Shown piece by piece: positions 1 to 9,117 of a stretch of 64,000 nt of DNA. The stretch covers positions 3,286,001 through 3,350,000 of the forward strand of contig NZ_JAOBTQ010000001.1 of the NCBI RefSeq assembly GCF_033366695.1, written 5' to 3'. The notes beneath the pieces were generated by a model. The model was given only the letters and a program-made list of their open reading frames with translations, was not told the DNA's origin and did not search any database. The stretch comes from Streptomyces sp. SCL15-4 (GTDB taxonomy: Bacteria > Actinomycetota > Actinomycetes > Streptomycetales > Streptomycetaceae). Made by a program: the position numbers and the translations under genes. Each line of letters starts with the position of its first letter. Within the stretch, counting starts at the first letter, position 1.

Positions 1-821
1 TGACCCTCGGCCAGGAGTTCGGCGGATACGCGGCCCAGATGCGGCACGGCGTCGAGCGCCTGAAGGCGTCCCTGCCGCGCCTGGCCGAGCTGCCGCTGGG
101 CGGCACGGCGGTGGGCACCGGCATCAACACCCCGCCCGGGTTCTCCGCCGCCGTCATCGAGGAGGTCGCCCGGGTCACCGGGCTGCCGTTCACCGAGGCC
201 CGCGACCACTTCGAGGCCCAGGGCGCCCGCGACGGCATCGTGGAGACCAGCGGGCAGCTGCGGACCATCGCGGTCGGCCTGACGAAGATCGCCAACGATC
301 TGCGCTGGATGTCCTCCGGCCCGCGCACCGGTCTCGCCGAGATCCGGCTGCCCGACCTCCAGCCCGGCTCCTCGATCATGCCGGGCAAGGTCAACCCGGT
401 CGTCCCCGAGGCCGTGCTGATGGTCGCCGCGCAGGTCATCGGCAACGATGCCACCATCACCACGGCCGGCGCCGCGGGCAACTTCGAGCTGAACGTCATG
501 CTCCCGGTCCTCGCCAAGAACGTCCTGGAGTCGGTCCGGCTGCTCGCCAACGTCTCCCGGCTGCTGGCCGACCGGACGATCGACGGCATCACCGCCGACC
601 GTGAACGCGCCCGCGAGTACGCCGAGTCGTCCCCGTCCGTGGTCACGCCGCTGAACAAGTACATCGGTTACGAGGAGGCCGCGAAGGTCGCCAAGAAGTC
701 CCTCGCCGAACGCAGGACGATCCGCGAAGTCGTCCTGGAGAGCGGGTACGTGGAGCGCGGCGACCTGACGCTCCAGCAGCTCGACGAGGCGCTGGACGTC
801 CTGCGGATGACCCGCCCGTAG
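1..821 (+). CDS. fumC: Class II fumarate hydratase, C-terminal part (5' end outside window)
   Basis: The reading frame is open from the window edge to the TAG at 819-821, about 272 codons. Class II fumarases are about 460 residues, so roughly the first 190 residues lie upstream. The fumarase/aspartase superfamily signature [11 protein letters not shown] is present at about 364-396. It supplies the mobile active-site loop that binds the dicarboxylate and carries the catalytic serine. Fumarase hydrates fumarate to L-malate in the TCA cycle in the cytosol. The closely related aspartate ammonia-lyase shares this signature. Fumarase is preferred from the C-terminal part (the [13 protein letters not shown] stretch and a closing NVLR-type tail) and from the neighbouring genes. 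No terminator is obvious before the next gene at 906. Confidence 0.85.
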   Translation, partial: TLGQEFGGYAAQMRHGVERLKASLPRLAELPLGGTAVGTGINTPPGFSAAVIEEVARVTGLPFTEARDHFEAQGARDGIVETSGQLRTIAVGLTKIANDLRWMSSGPRTGLAEIRLPDLQPGSSIMPGKVNPVVPEAVLMVAAQVIGNDATITTAGAAGNFELNVMLPVLAKNVLESVRLLANVSRLLADRTIDGITADRERAREYAESSPSVVTPLNKYIGYEEAAKVAKKSLAERRTIREVVLESGYVERGDLTLQQLDEALDVLRMTRP

Positions 822-893
822 CCCGCGGGCGAACGTTTCCGGCCACCCGGGGCGGCCGTGACGTGCACCGCAGCGTCGTATGCCGCGGGCACC

Positions 894-899
894 TAAAAT
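894..899 (+). promoter_or_regulatory. Possible -10 element for a leaderless transcript
   Basis: TAAAAT stands out in GC-rich DNA and ends six bases before the ATG at 906. That spacing would put the transcription start on the A of the start codon. No Shine-Dalgarno sequence precedes the ATG, which fits a leaderless mRNA. No clear -35 hexamer is visible. Confidence 0.35.
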
Positions 900-905
900 C
901 TGTCC

Positions 906-1595
906 ATGACGGACGACGGAGCGATGGCACGAGCGGCGGCGGGAGCGGTGACGCGCTGGACCCCGGGAACGCACATCCTGTGGCGCTACCGGGCGAACGG
1001 GGGCGAGCAGTTCCACATCGCCCGGCCCGTCACCGTCGTACGCGACGACGCCGACCTGCTGGCGGTGTGGCTGGCCCCCGGCACCGAGTGCGTGCGACCG
1101 GTCCTGGCCGACGGCACACCCGTGCACCTGGAGCCGCTGGAGTCCCGCTACACCAAGCCGCGCACGGTCCGGCGGGACCGCTGGTTCGGCACGGGCGTGC
1201 TGAAGCTGGCCCAGCCCGGCCGGCCCTGGTCGGTGTGGCTGTTCTGGGAGCCGGGCTGGCGGTTCAAGAACTGGTACGTCAACCTGGAGGAGCCGCTGGC
1301 CCGTTGGGCGGGCGGAGTGGACTCCGAGGACCACTTCCTGGACATCACCGTCGGTCCCGACCGCAGGTGGCACTGGCGCGACGAGGACGAGTTCGCCCAG
1401 GCCCAGCGGGACGGCCTGATGGACCCGGCGACCGCCGAACGGGTGCGGGCGGCGGGCCGTCAGGCGGTGGACGTGATCCGCGCGTGGGGCCCGCCGTTCC
1501 CGGACGGCTGGCAGGACTGGCGCCCGGACCCCTCCTGGGCGGTACCTTCTCTACCCGAGGACTGGGACCGCACGCCCGCGCATGTGTCCTCATGA
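906..1595 (+). CDS. DUF402 (FomD-like) family protein
   Basis: This 229-residue protein has the DUF402 layout. An N-terminal beta-rich part contains WRYRANGG and the motif WLAPGTE. The core is rich in Trp and acidic residues, including WSVWLFWEPGW, KNWYVNLEEP and later DFLDITV-like and WRDEDEF segments. FomD of fosfomycin biosynthesis, in the same family, is a metal-dependent hydrolase acting on CMP-linked phosphonates. Other members act on nucleoside di- and triphosphates. Phosphohydrolase activity here is inferred from family only. It stands alone between fumarase and the phosphatase gene. The ATG lacks a ribosome-binding site but has a -10-like TAAAAT six bases upstream. Confidence 0.8.
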   Translation: MTDDGAMARAAAGAVTRWTPGTHILWRYRANGGEQFHIARPVTVVRDDADLLAVWLAPGTECVRPVLADGTPVHLEPLESRYTKPRTVRRDRWFGTGVLKLAQPGRPWSVWLFWEPGWRFKNWYVNLEEPLARWAGGVDSEDHFLDITVGPDRRWHWRDEDEFAQAQRDGLMDPATAERVRAAGRQAVDVIRAWGPPFPDGWQDWRPDPSWAVPSLPEDWDRTPAHVSS

Positions 1596-1863
1596 GACCC
1601 TTGATGCGCCCCCGGGCAAGAAACGTAGGATCGTCCTCCGCAAGGGCGCGTGAACGCAACTACCGGAGCATGCGCCGGGGCTGACCGATCGTCACCGAGG
1701 GACGGCAGGACGTGAGCGAGGGGTACCAGGGCACCACCACGAAAGCCGGCCCCGCGGGAATTCCGTTCCCTGGGCACGTATTGCGGGTATCGGGACTTCG
1801 GCGGGACCAACTGCGCGCCCGGCGCATCCGGCGCGCAGCCCCGGACGGACGGATGCGACACGC

Positions 1864-3966
1864 GTGACGGAGCAGCCCACCTCCATCGAGCGCCCCCAGC
1901 CGGGCGCCGACCCCGCGGAGGCCCGCGGGGTGCCCCTGCGTGCCCCGGAGCAGTCCGCGCGGCAGCTCGGCGACCCGGCCTTACCCGCGCAGGCCCGTGC
2001 CGACACCACGTCCGCCGGGCCCGGCACGGCCACGTCCCGTGGCAAGGGAAAGGACGGCATGGGGAAGGAGCACCCGGTGGGCGGCCCCGAACACTCCCAG
2101 CCCGCCATCACCGAACCCGGCGCGCTGCGCCCGCGGCCCGCGCCGGACGGCATCCCGGCGCAGCCCGGGGCGGGCCAGGAGCGCGCGCCGGACGGTCCGG
2201 AGCGCCGTACCGGGCGGGCGGTGCTCCCGGGGCGGCCGATGCCGATGCGGCGCGACGGGGACCGGCTCAGGTTCGTGGGGGCGGCCACCCGGCGCATCGC
2301 CCGCGGGCTCGACCTGGACGAGATCGTGATGGGTCTGTGCCGGGCCACCGTGCCGACGTTCTCGGACGCGATCCTGGTCTATCTGCGCGATCCGCTGCCG
2401 GTCGGCGACGAGCGGCCCACCGGCCCGGTGGTGCTGCGGCTGCGCCGTACCGACCGGATACCGGACGAGCGGGACACCGACGGGGTGCTGCTGCCGTCGG
2501 CGTTCGAGCCGGAGCCGGAGCCGTCCGTGCTGGCGGACCTGTCGGCGCTGACCACCGAGCTGTGCGAGGTGCGGCCGGGCGGCGCGCTGAACGAGGTGCT
2601 GCGCGGAGTGCGCCCGGTGTTCGCCGACGCGCCCGCCGCCCGGGCCGCGCTGCCCGAACTGCTCGGCGAGAGCGGCGAGGCGGTCGTACCGGACGGGCAG
2701 CACGCGATCCTCGCGCCGCTGCGCGGCCGGCGCCGGGTGATCGGCGCGGCGCTGTTCCTGCGCCGCCCGGACCAGCCGGCGTTCGAGGCGGACGACCTCC
2801 TGGTGGCCGCCCAGCTGGCCACGCACAGCGCGCTCGGCATCGACAAGGCGGTGCTGTACGGCCGGGAGGCGTACATCGCCGACGAGTTGCAGCGCACCAT
2901 GCTGCCCGAGACCCTGCCCCGGCCCACCGGTGTCCGGCTGGCCTCGCGGTATCTGCCGGCGGCGGAGACGGCGCGGGTCGGCGGCGACTGGTACGACGCG
3001 ATCCCGCTGCCCGGCAGCCGGGTCGCCCTGGTCGTCGGCGACGTGATGGGCCACTCGATGACCTCGGCGGCGATCATGGGCCAGCTGCGCACCACCGCGC
3101 AGACGCTGGCCGGGCTCGACCTGCCGCCGCAGGAGGTGCTGCACCACCTGGACGAGCAGGCGCAGCGCCTGGGCACCGACCGCATGGCGACCTGTCTGTA
3201 CGCGGTCTACGACCCGGTGACGCACCGCATCACGATCGCCAACGCCGGTCATCCGCCGCCCGTGCTGCTGCACCTGGGCGGCCGGGCCGAGGTGCTGCGG
3301 GTGCCGCCGGGCGCGCCGATCGGGGTCGGCGGGGTGGACTTCGAGGCGGTGGAGCTGGACGCGCCCGCCGGAGCGACCCTGCTGCTGTACACCGACGGGC
3401 TGGTGGAGTCCCGGCTGCGGGACGTGTGGACCGGTATAGAGCAGCTGCGCGAGCGGCTGGCCGCGACCGCGCGGCTGACCGGGCCGGACCATCCGCCGCC
3501 GCTGGAAGCGCTGTGCGACGAGGTGCTGGACATGCTCGGCCCGGGCGACCGGGACGACGACATCGCGCTGCTCGCCGCCCGGTTCGACGGGATCGCGCCG
3601 AGCGATGTCGCGTACTGGACGCTGGAACCGGAGCGCACGGCCCCCGGCCAGGCCCGCCGGCTGGCCCGCCGCGCGCTCGCCCGCTGGGACCTGGAGGACC
3701 TGTCGGACTCGGTGGAGCTGCTGGTCAGCGAGGTCGTGACGAACGCGGTGCGGTACGCGTCGCGGCCGGTGACGCTGCGGCTGCTGCGCACGGACGTGCT
3801 GCGCTGCGAGGTCGGCGACGACGTGCCGCAGCTGCCGCGCCTCAGGCAGGCCCGGGCCACCGACGAGGGCGGGCGCGGCCTGTACCTGGTCAACAAGCTG
3901 GCCCGGCGCTGGGGCGCGACCCGGCTGAGCACCGGCAAGGTGGTCTGGTTCGAGCTGAACCGCTGA
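1864..3966 (+). CDS. SpoIIE-family PP2C phosphatase with GAF and HATPase domains
   Basis: This 700-residue protein starts at a GTG with only a weak GGACGG upstream. Residues 1-120 are Pro/Ala/Gly-rich and probably disordered. Residues about 130-325 form a GAF-like sensor ending in the usual long helix into the phosphatase. Residues about 345-565 are a PP2C-type SpoIIE domain with GGDWYD, the VGDVMGH metal site, NAGHPP and the D(D)DIALL ending. Residues about 575-700 are an RsbW-like HATPase with the N-box SEVVTNAVRY and the GGRGL turn. Such proteins dephosphorylate anti-anti-sigma factors. The fused kinase-like domain suggests one polypeptide could both phosphorylate and dephosphorylate a partner. 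No anti-sigma partner gene is adjacent. A strong hairpin follows the stop. Confidence 0.93.
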   Translation: MTEQPTSIERPQPGADPAEARGVPLRAPEQSARQLGDPALPAQARADTTSAGPGTATSRGKGKDGMGKEHPVGGPEHSQPAITEPGALRPRPAPDGIPAQPGAGQERAPDGPERRTGRAVLPGRPMPMRRDGDRLRFVGAATRRIARGLDLDEIVMGLCRATVPTFSDAILVYLRDPLPVGDERPTGPVVLRLRRTDRIPDERDTDGVLLPSAFEPEPEPSVLADLSALTTELCEVRPGGALNEVLRGVRPVFADAPAARAALPELLGESGEAVVPDGQHAILAPLRGRRRVIGAALFLRRPDQPAFEADDLLVAAQLATHSALGIDKAVLYGREAYIADELQRTMLPETLPRPTGVRLASRYLPAAETARVGGDWYDAIPLPGSRVALVVGDVMGHSMTSAAIMGQLRTTAQTLAGLDLPPQEVLHHLDEQAQRLGTDRMATCLYAVYDPVTHRITIANAGHPPPVLLHLGGRAEVLRVPPGAPIGVGGVDFEAVELDAPAGATLLLYTDGLVESRLRDVWTGIEQLRERLAATARLTGPDHPPPLEALCDEVLDMLGPGDRDDDIALLAARFDGIAPSDVAYWTLEPERTAPGQARRLARRALARWDLEDLSDSVELLVSEVVTNAVRYASRPVTLRLLRTDVLRCEVGDDVPQLPRLRQARATDEGGRGLYLVNKLARRWGATRLSTGKVVWFELNR

Positions 3967-3978
3967 GCCGTCGAGGAC

Positions 3979-4034
3979 GGCACAACGCGAGGGGGGCGCC
4001 CGGAATTCTCCGGGCGCCCCCCTCGCGTTGTGCC
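3979..4034. terminator. Bidirectional terminator, perfect 26-bp hairpin
   Basis: Bases 3979-4004 and 4009-4034 are perfect reverse complements around a 4-base ATTC loop. The hairpin lies between the convergent phosphatase gene (stop 3966) and PBP gene (stop 4044). It lacks a U-tract on either side, as is usual in Streptomyces. Confidence 0.85.
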
Positions 4035-4043
4035 CCGCGTGCG

Positions 4044-6371
4044 TCAGCCGGTGCGCCACTCCTGCCCGAAGTCGTCGTCCGGGTCGAGCGGGTCCTCGGT
4101 GGCGGGCTCCGTCGGCGGCTCGCTGGTCGGCGTCGTGGACGGCGTCTGCGACGGCGTGTGGGACGGCGTCTGCGTGTGGCTCGGCGTCTGGGACGGCGTC
4201 CGCGACGGCGGCGCGGAGGAGGTCGGCGGCTCGCTGGTCGGCGTGTGCGACGGCGTCCGGGAGGGCGTCGGCGCCTCGCTGGTCGGCGTCTCGGTCGGCG
4301 CGACGGCGGCGCCCTGGGTGGTGTCCAGCTCGAACTCGGACCGGTCGGTCACGCCGAAGGTGTAGGCGGCCCAGATCTCCGCCGGGTAGCCGCCGCCGTT
4401 GATCCGGCCGGGCGCCGGCAGCAGTCCGGTGGCGCCCGTCATGGACACGTGCTTGTGGGTCTTCGGGTCCTCGCCGAACAGGCCGACGGAGGTGACCAGG
4501 TCGGGGGTGTAGCCGGTGAACCAGGCGGACTTGTTCTCGTCGGAGGTACCGGTCTTGCCCGCCACCTGCTGGCCGTCGCGCAGCGGGTTGGCGGCCACGG
4601 ACCGGCTGGCCGTGCCGTCGTCCACCACGCCGGTGAGCACCGAGGTGACCGTGTCGGCGGCCGTGCGGCTGATCACCGAGCCGCCGACCGGGTCCGGCAG
4701 GTCCACCGTGCGGCCCTGGTTCTCCGCGGACTTGATGATGGCCGGGGTCACCTTGTGGCCGTGGTTGGCGAAGGTGGCGTAGATGCCGGCCATCTCCAGC
4801 GGGCTCGCGCCCATCGAGCCGAGCGTCTGGGCGGGCACCGCCTGCATGCCCTTGGTGTTCATGCCGAGGCTGCTCGCGGTGCTCATGACCTTGTCCATGC
4901 CGACGTCCACGCCCATCTGCGCGAAGACGGAGTTGACGGACTTGTTCATCGCCTGCTGGACGGTGATCGGGCCGTAGTCGACGTCGTCCTCGTTGGGCGG
5001 GGCGAAGCCGACCGGGCGGCCGTGGTCCAGCACCGGGCGCCGGTTGCTGCCGTCGTAGACGGTGTCGGCGGTGATGGGCTTGCCGTCCTGCGTGGTGGCC
5101 TCGCGCTCCAGCGCGGCGGCGAGGATGACCGGCTTGAAGGTGGAGGCCGGCTGGTAGTCCCTGCGGGTGGCGTTGCTCGTCCAGTGCTCGTAGTAGTTCT
5201 GGCCGCCGTAGAGCGCGACGATCTTGCCGGAATCCGGGTCCACGGAGACGGCGCCGGGCTGGATGTCGCCGTCGACCTTGCGCTTGGTCTTGTTGAGCTT
5301 GCCGGTCAGCTCGTGGCGGACGGCCTTCTCCAGCGCGGCCTGCTTCTTGCGGTCGATGTTGAGGGTGATGGTCCAGCCCTTCCCCATGACCGCGTTCTCC
5401 GCCTGCGACTGGGTCAGGCCCTCCTGCTCCATGAGCCGCTGTTCGAGCTGCTGGTTGGCCAGCTCGACCAGATAGCCCTTCTGCCCGTCGAGCCCGGGAG
5501 CGCCCTTGGGCTCCTTGATCTTCGGGAAGTGCATGGCCGTGCGCCGGGCCTTGGAGAGCCAGTCCTCCTCGACCATGTTGTCCAGGACGTAGTTCCAGCG
5601 CTCGGTGACCAGCCGCTTGCCGGTGTCGGTCGCGACGGCCCAGTCGTACTGGCTCGGCGCCTGGAGCAGCGCGGCGAGATAGGCGCCCTGCTCCACCGTG
5701 AGGTCCTCGGCGTCGACGCCGAAGTAGGCCTGGGCGGCGGCCTGGATGCCGTAGGCGCTGCGGCCGTAGTAGCTGGTGTTGATGTAGCCGGCGAGGATGT
5801 CGTCCTTGGACTTCTCGCGGTCCACCTTCAAGGAGATGACCAGTTCCTTGAGCTTGCGCGTGACGGTCTGGTCCTGGTTGAGGTAGTAGTTCTTGACGTA
5901 CTGCTGGGTGATCGTGGAGCCGCCCTGCTTGCCCCTGCCGCGCAGCGTGTTGAGCAGGCCGCGGGCGGTGCCCTTGAAGTCGACGCCGGAGTCGCTGTAG
6001 AAGCTCTTGTTCTCGGCGGCGACGAAGGTCAGCTGGACCTTGCGGGGCACCTTGGACAGGTCGACGATCTCGCGGTTGACCTTGCCGCTGCGGGCCAGCA
6101 CCGTTCCGTCGCTGAACTTGTAGACGTTGCTCTGCTGCCGGGCGGCGGCGTTGCCCTCGGGGATGTCGACGTACAGGTACAGGCCGACGAAGCCGAGGAT
6201 GGCCAGCAGGCACACCCCGAAGACGGTGCCGAGGATCTTCTTCCAGGTGAACATGCGGCGCAGGAGGCTCTTCGCGGGCTTGCCGGCCGCCGCGGGTTCG
6301 GAGCGGCGGCGCTGGGGCGCCGCGCGGTGACCACCACGCTGTCGCGCTCGTCTCTCTTCCGCTCGTCCCAT
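4044..6371 (-). CDS. Bifunctional class A penicillin-binding protein (transglycosylase/transpeptidase)
   Basis: This 775-residue protein polymerises lipid II and cross-links peptidoglycan outside the membrane. A basic cytoplasmic head is followed by one membrane anchor at about residues 45-67. The GT51 transglycosylase domain (about 90-270) shows the catalytic-Glu motif VAAENKSFY and the GGSTITQQ motif. The transpeptidase domain has the three penicillin-binding boxes: STFK at about 408, SVN at about 479 and KTGT at about 606. The last 85 residues are a Thr/Ser/Pro/Glu-rich tail built from short TPS-type repeats and ending in an acidic stretch. It is probably an extended, possibly glycosylated, extracytoplasmic tail. 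The gene is monocistronic and shares a terminator with the convergent phosphatase gene. Confidence 0.95.
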   Translation of the reverse strand: MGRAEERRARQRGGHRAAPQRRRSEPAAAGKPAKSLLRRMFTWKKILGTVFGVCLLAILGFVGLYLYVDIPEGNAAARQQSNVYKFSDGTVLARSGKVNREIVDLSKVPRKVQLTFVAAENKSFYSDSGVDFKGTARGLLNTLRGRGKQGGSTITQQYVKNYYLNQDQTVTRKLKELVISLKVDREKSKDDILAGYINTSYYGRSAYGIQAAAQAYFGVDAEDLTVEQGAYLAALLQAPSQYDWAVATDTGKRLVTERWNYVLDNMVEEDWLSKARRTAMHFPKIKEPKGAPGLDGQKGYLVELANQQLEQRLMEQEGLTQSQAENAVMGKGWTITLNIDRKKQAALEKAVRHELTGKLNKTKRKVDGDIQPGAVSVDPDSGKIVALYGGQNYYEHWTSNATRRDYQPASTFKPVILAAALEREATTQDGKPITADTVYDGSNRRPVLDHGRPVGFAPPNEDDVDYGPITVQQAMNKSVNSVFAQMGVDVGMDKVMSTASSLGMNTKGMQAVPAQTLGSMGASPLEMAGIYATFANHGHKVTPAIIKSAENQGRTVDLPDPVGGSVISRTAADTVTSVLTGVVDDGTASRSVAANPLRDGQQVAGKTGTSDENKSAWFTGYTPDLVTSVGLFGEDPKTHKHVSMTGATGLLPAPGRINGGGYPAEIWAAYTFGVTDRSEFELDTTQGAAVAPTETPTSEAPTPSRTPSHTPTSEPPTSSAPPSRTPSQTPSHTQTPSHTPSQTPSTTPTSEPPTEPATEDPLDPDDDFGQEWRTG

Positions 6372-6584
6372 GGGTCCCTACGCTCGCTTCCGTCTCGGGG
6401 TCAGCTCCGAAAGCTAACACCCGCCTATATGACAAAGGGCGTCCGATCCGGTCTTTTGCGGACGTGACAATCAGCACCCGCCCCTAGGGAACCGACGTTC
6501 GGGAGTGGCACAGGGTTGCCCGCATCGAAAAAGTGCTATCACTTAGCTAGATAGTTCCAGAGGACGACGAACCGGGGGTCACCC

Positions 6585-7496
6585 ATGTCCGACATACCCG
6601 AGATGCCCGCTCCGCGCGTACGCGAGTTCCAGGCACACAGCATCGGCGGCGGGCTCGCCCTGCTGCTCGGCCTGCTCGGGCTCGGCGCAGCGGCCGCGCT
6701 GTTCGCCTCCGCCGGTGCCACCTCCTCGCCCGCCGTGCGGGGCGGGCTCGTCGCGGCCGGCGTCGTCGTGCTGCTCGCGGCCCTCATCGCGATGCGCGGC
6801 CTGAACACGGTCGCGCCGGGCGAGGCCCGGGTGGTCCAGCTCTTCGGGCGCTACCGGGGCACGATCCGGCAGGACGGACTGCGCTGGGTGAACCCCTTCA
6901 CCTCCCGGACCCGGATCTCCACCCGGGTACGCAACCACGAGACCGCCGTGCTGAAGGTCAACGACGCCTACGGCAACCCGATCGAGCTGGCCGCGGTCGT
7001 GGTGTGGAAGGTGCGGGACACCGCGCAGGCCACCTTCGAGGTCGACGACTTCGCCGAGTTCGTCGCCACGCAGACCGAGACGGCCGTACGGCACATCGCC
7101 ATCGAGTACCCCTACGACGCCCACGACGAGGACGGCCTCTCACTGCGCGGCAACGCCGAGGAGATCACCGAGAAGCTGGCCCGCGAACTCCAGGCGCGGG
7201 TGGAGGCGGCCGGAGTGGAGATCGTCGAGTCGCGGTTCACGCATCTCGCGTACGCTCCCGAGATCGCCTCGGCGATGCTCCAGCGGCAGCAGGCGGGCGC
7301 GGTCGTCGCGGCCCGGCGGCAGATCGTGGACGGCGCCGTGGGCATGGTGGAGGCGGCGCTGGCCCGGATAGCGGAGGCGGACATCGTGGACCTGGACGAG
7401 GAGCGGAAGGCGGCGATGGTGTCGAACCTGATGGTGGTGCTGTGCGGGGACCGCGCACCGCAGCCGGTCCTGAACACCGGAACCCTCTACCAGTGA
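6585..7496 (+). CDS. SPFH/band 7 domain membrane protein
   Basis: This 303-residue protein has a short head followed by two adjacent hydrophobic segments (about residues 20-44 and 49-70). A band 7/SPFH domain follows (about 75-250), with the typical [18 protein letters not shown] entry, RDGLRW-like and TRVRNHET motifs, then a helical part rich in Ala and Glu. SPFH proteins oligomerise on membranes and organise microdomains or scaffold proteases; the exact role here is unknown. The stop overlaps the GTG of the next gene (GTGA), implying translational coupling. The upstream region holds the AT-rich stretch CTATCACTTAGCTAGATAG about 30 bases before the start, which may be a promoter or operator. 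Confidence 0.9.
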   Translation: MSDIPEMPAPRVREFQAHSIGGGLALLLGLLGLGAAAALFASAGATSSPAVRGGLVAAGVVVLLAALIAMRGLNTVAPGEARVVQLFGRYRGTIRQDGLRWVNPFTSRTRISTRVRNHETAVLKVNDAYGNPIELAAVVVWKVRDTAQATFEVDDFAEFVATQTETAVRHIAIEYPYDAHDEDGLSLRGNAEEITEKLARELQARVEAAGVEIVESRFTHLAYAPEIASAMLQRQQAGAVVAARRQIVDGAVGMVEAALARIAEADIVDLDEERKAAMVSNLMVVLCGDRAPQPVLNTGTLYQ

Positions 7497-7747
7497 CCGA
7501 CCCGTCGCAGACCCCTCGGGACCGGCCGCGGCAGCGCAAGCAGGTGCTGCTGCGGCTGGACCCGTCGGTGTACGAGGCACTGGCCCGCTGGGCCGGGGAC
7601 GAGCTGCGGTCGGCGAACGCGCAGATCGAGTTCCTGCTGCGGCGCGCCCTCGCGGAGGCCGGCCGGCTGCCGCGTGACGCCGGCCCGCTGCCGCGCCGCG
7701 GCCGGCCGCCCGGCGACCGGGAGCCGGGCACTCCGCCGCCGTCCTGA
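7493..7747 (+). CDS. Small ribbon-helix-helix (Arc-like) protein
   Basis: This 84-residue protein starts at GTG 7493, which overlaps the SPFH stop by four bases. The segment [19 protein letters not shown] followed by [13 protein letters not shown] matches an Arc/MetJ ribbon-helix-helix: a short beta strand, then two helices with the conserved N-Q-I-E-F-L-L pattern seen in Arc-like proteins. The C-terminal 30 residues are Pro/Arg/Gly-rich and probably disordered. It may be a DNA-binding autoregulator of the SPFH pair, or an orphan antitoxin-like protein; no toxin lies beside it. Coupling to the SPFH gene is visible in sequence; the regulatory role is inferred. Confidence 0.75.
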   Translation: MTDPSQTPRDRPRQRKQVLLRLDPSVYEALARWAGDELRSANAQIEFLLRRALAEAGRLPRDAGPLPRRGRPPGDREPGTPPPS

Positions 7748-7870
7748 GCCGGACCCCTCCACGAGGGGCCCGGCCGTCGCCGTACGCGCGCTCCGGCTGT
7801 TACCGAACCCTGACAAAGGCGCCCCACCTGCACCGACACACCCCGCCCTCCGGGCTTCGCACGGCACGTA

Positions 7871-7896
7871 TACACCGTGCGTATACACGATGTGTA
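7871..7896 (+). promoter_or_regulatory. Probable PadR operator (26-bp imperfect dyad)
   Basis: The arms TACAC (7871-7875) and GTGTA (7892-7896) are centred on GTATAC (7881-7886). Nine of 13 base pairs are symmetric. A second GTATAC lies at 7868-7873. The site ends 10 bases before the PadR start codon, so binding would block its own transcription start. Confidence 0.55.
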
Positions 7897-7906
7897 GAGT
7901 GCTGCC

Positions 7907-8431
7907 ATGTCCATCGGTCACACCCTCCTCGGGCTCCTGGAGTCCGGCCCGCGCCACGGCTACGACCTCAAGCGGGCCTTCGACGAGAAATTCGGTCACG
8001 ACCGGCCGCTGCACTACGGCCAGGTCTACTCCACGATGTCCCGGCTGCTGAAGAACGGTCTCGTGGAAGTCGACGGGATCGAGGCCGGCGGCGGCCCCGA
8101 GCGCAAGCGGTACGCCATCACCGACGCCGGCGTCACCGACGTCGAGCGCTGGCTCGCCACCCCGGAGAAGCCCGCGGAGTACCTCCAGTCGACCCTCTAC
8201 ACCAAGGTCGTCCTCGCCCTCCTCACCCACCGCGACGCCGCCGACATCCTCGACACCCAGCGGGCCGAGCACCTGCGCAGCATGCGCATCCTCACCGACC
8301 GCAAGCGCAAGGGCGACCTCGCGGACCAGCTGATCTGCGACCACGCCCTGTTCCACCTGGAGGCCGACCTGCGCTGGCTGGAACTGACCGCCGCCCGCCT
8401 CGACAAGCTCCGCGCGGAGGTGACCCGGTGA
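7907..8431 (+). CDS. PadR family transcriptional regulator
   Basis: This 174-residue protein has the PadR winged helix at residues about 1-90: GLLESGPRHGYDLKRAF, the VYSTMSRLLKNGLVE recognition region and the wing PERKRYAITDAG. A helical C-terminal dimerisation region (about 100-174) places it in the longer PadR subfamily. It heads an operon with an ABC ATPase (GTG overlapping its stop) and an FtsX-like permease. By analogy with LmrR-type systems it probably represses this transporter and its own gene until a ligand or antibiotic binds. The dyad at 7871-7896 is the likely operator. Confidence 0.9.
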   Translation: MSIGHTLLGLLESGPRHGYDLKRAFDEKFGHDRPLHYGQVYSTMSRLLKNGLVEVDGIEAGGGPERKRYAITDAGVTDVERWLATPEKPAEYLQSTLYTKVVLALLTHRDAADILDTQRAEHLRSMRILTDRKRKGDLADQLICDHALFHLEADLRWLELTAARLDKLRAEVTR

Positions 8432-9117
8432 CCCCTCCCCCCGGCTCCCTGCTCGCCGCCGAGAACCTGCGCAAGGCCTACGGCCCCACCGTCGCGCTCG
8501 ACGGCGCCGACTTCTCCATCCACGCCGGCGAGGTCGTCGCCGTGATGGGCCCCTCCGGCTCCGGCAAGTCGACGCTGCTGCACTGCCTGGCCGGCATCGT
8601 GCCGCCCGACTCCGGCTCCATCACCTACGACGGCCGCGAACTCGCCGGCCTGGGCGACACCGAGCGCAGCGCGCTGCGCCGCAGCGACTTCGGGTTCGTC
8701 TTCCAGTTCGGCCAGCTCGTCCCGGAGCTGACCTGCGTGGAGAACGTGGCCCTGCCGCTGAGGCTGAACGGCCGCCCCCGCAAGGAGGCCGAGCGGGCCG
8801 CGCTCACCTGGATGGAACGCCTGGAGGTGGACGACCTCCAGGACAAGCGGCCCGGCGAGGTCTCCGGCGGCCAGGGCCAGCGGGTCGCGGTGGCGCGGGC
8901 CCTGGTCACCGGGCCCCGGGTGATCTTCGCCGACGAGCCGACCGGCGCCCTCGACTCCCTCAACGGCGAGCGGGTGATGGAGCTGCTGACCGACGCGGCC
9001 CGCTCCGCCAACACGGCCGTGGTGCTGGTCACCCACGAGGCCCGGGTGGCCGCCTACTCCGACCGGGAGATCGTCGTACGCGACGGCAGGTCCCGCGACA
9101 TGGAGCGCGCCATATGA
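8428..9117 (+). CDS. ABC transporter ATP-binding protein (MacB/LolD type)
   Basis: This 229-residue protein has Walker A GPSGSGKST at about residues 41-49, a Q-loop, the signature VSGGQGQR at about 150 and Walker B VIFADEPTGALD at about 170. It belongs to the MacB/LolD/FtsE group that partners FtsX-like permeases. It starts at a GTG overlapping the PadR stop, and its own stop overlaps the ATG of the permease. The cluster is therefore one tightly coupled export or mechanotransmission system, probably for antibiotic or lipopeptide resistance. The substrate cannot be deduced. Confidence 0.95.
   Translation: MTPPPGSLLAAENLRKAYGPTVALDGADFSIHAGEVVAVMGPSGSGKSTLLHCLAGIVPPDSGSITYDGRELAGLGDTERSALRRSDFGFVFQFGQLVPELTCVENVALPLRLNGRPRKEAERAALTWMERLEVDDLQDKRPGEVSGGQGQRVAVARALVTGPRVIFADEPTGALDSLNGERVMELLTDAARSANTAVVLVTHEARVAAYSDREIVVRDGRSRDMERAI

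Noticed and set aside
2337..6467. Plus-strand open frame of 1376 codons over the same region
   Set aside because: Overlaps the phosphatase in another frame and runs antisense to the PBP; composition is a GC-bias shadow.
1981..6477. Minus-strand open frame of 1498 codons across the phosphatase and PBP genes
   Set aside because: It is antisense to a clear PP2C/HATPase gene and out of frame with the PBP. Its translation is Arg/Gly/Pro/Gln low-complexity with no domain, as expected from very high GC content.
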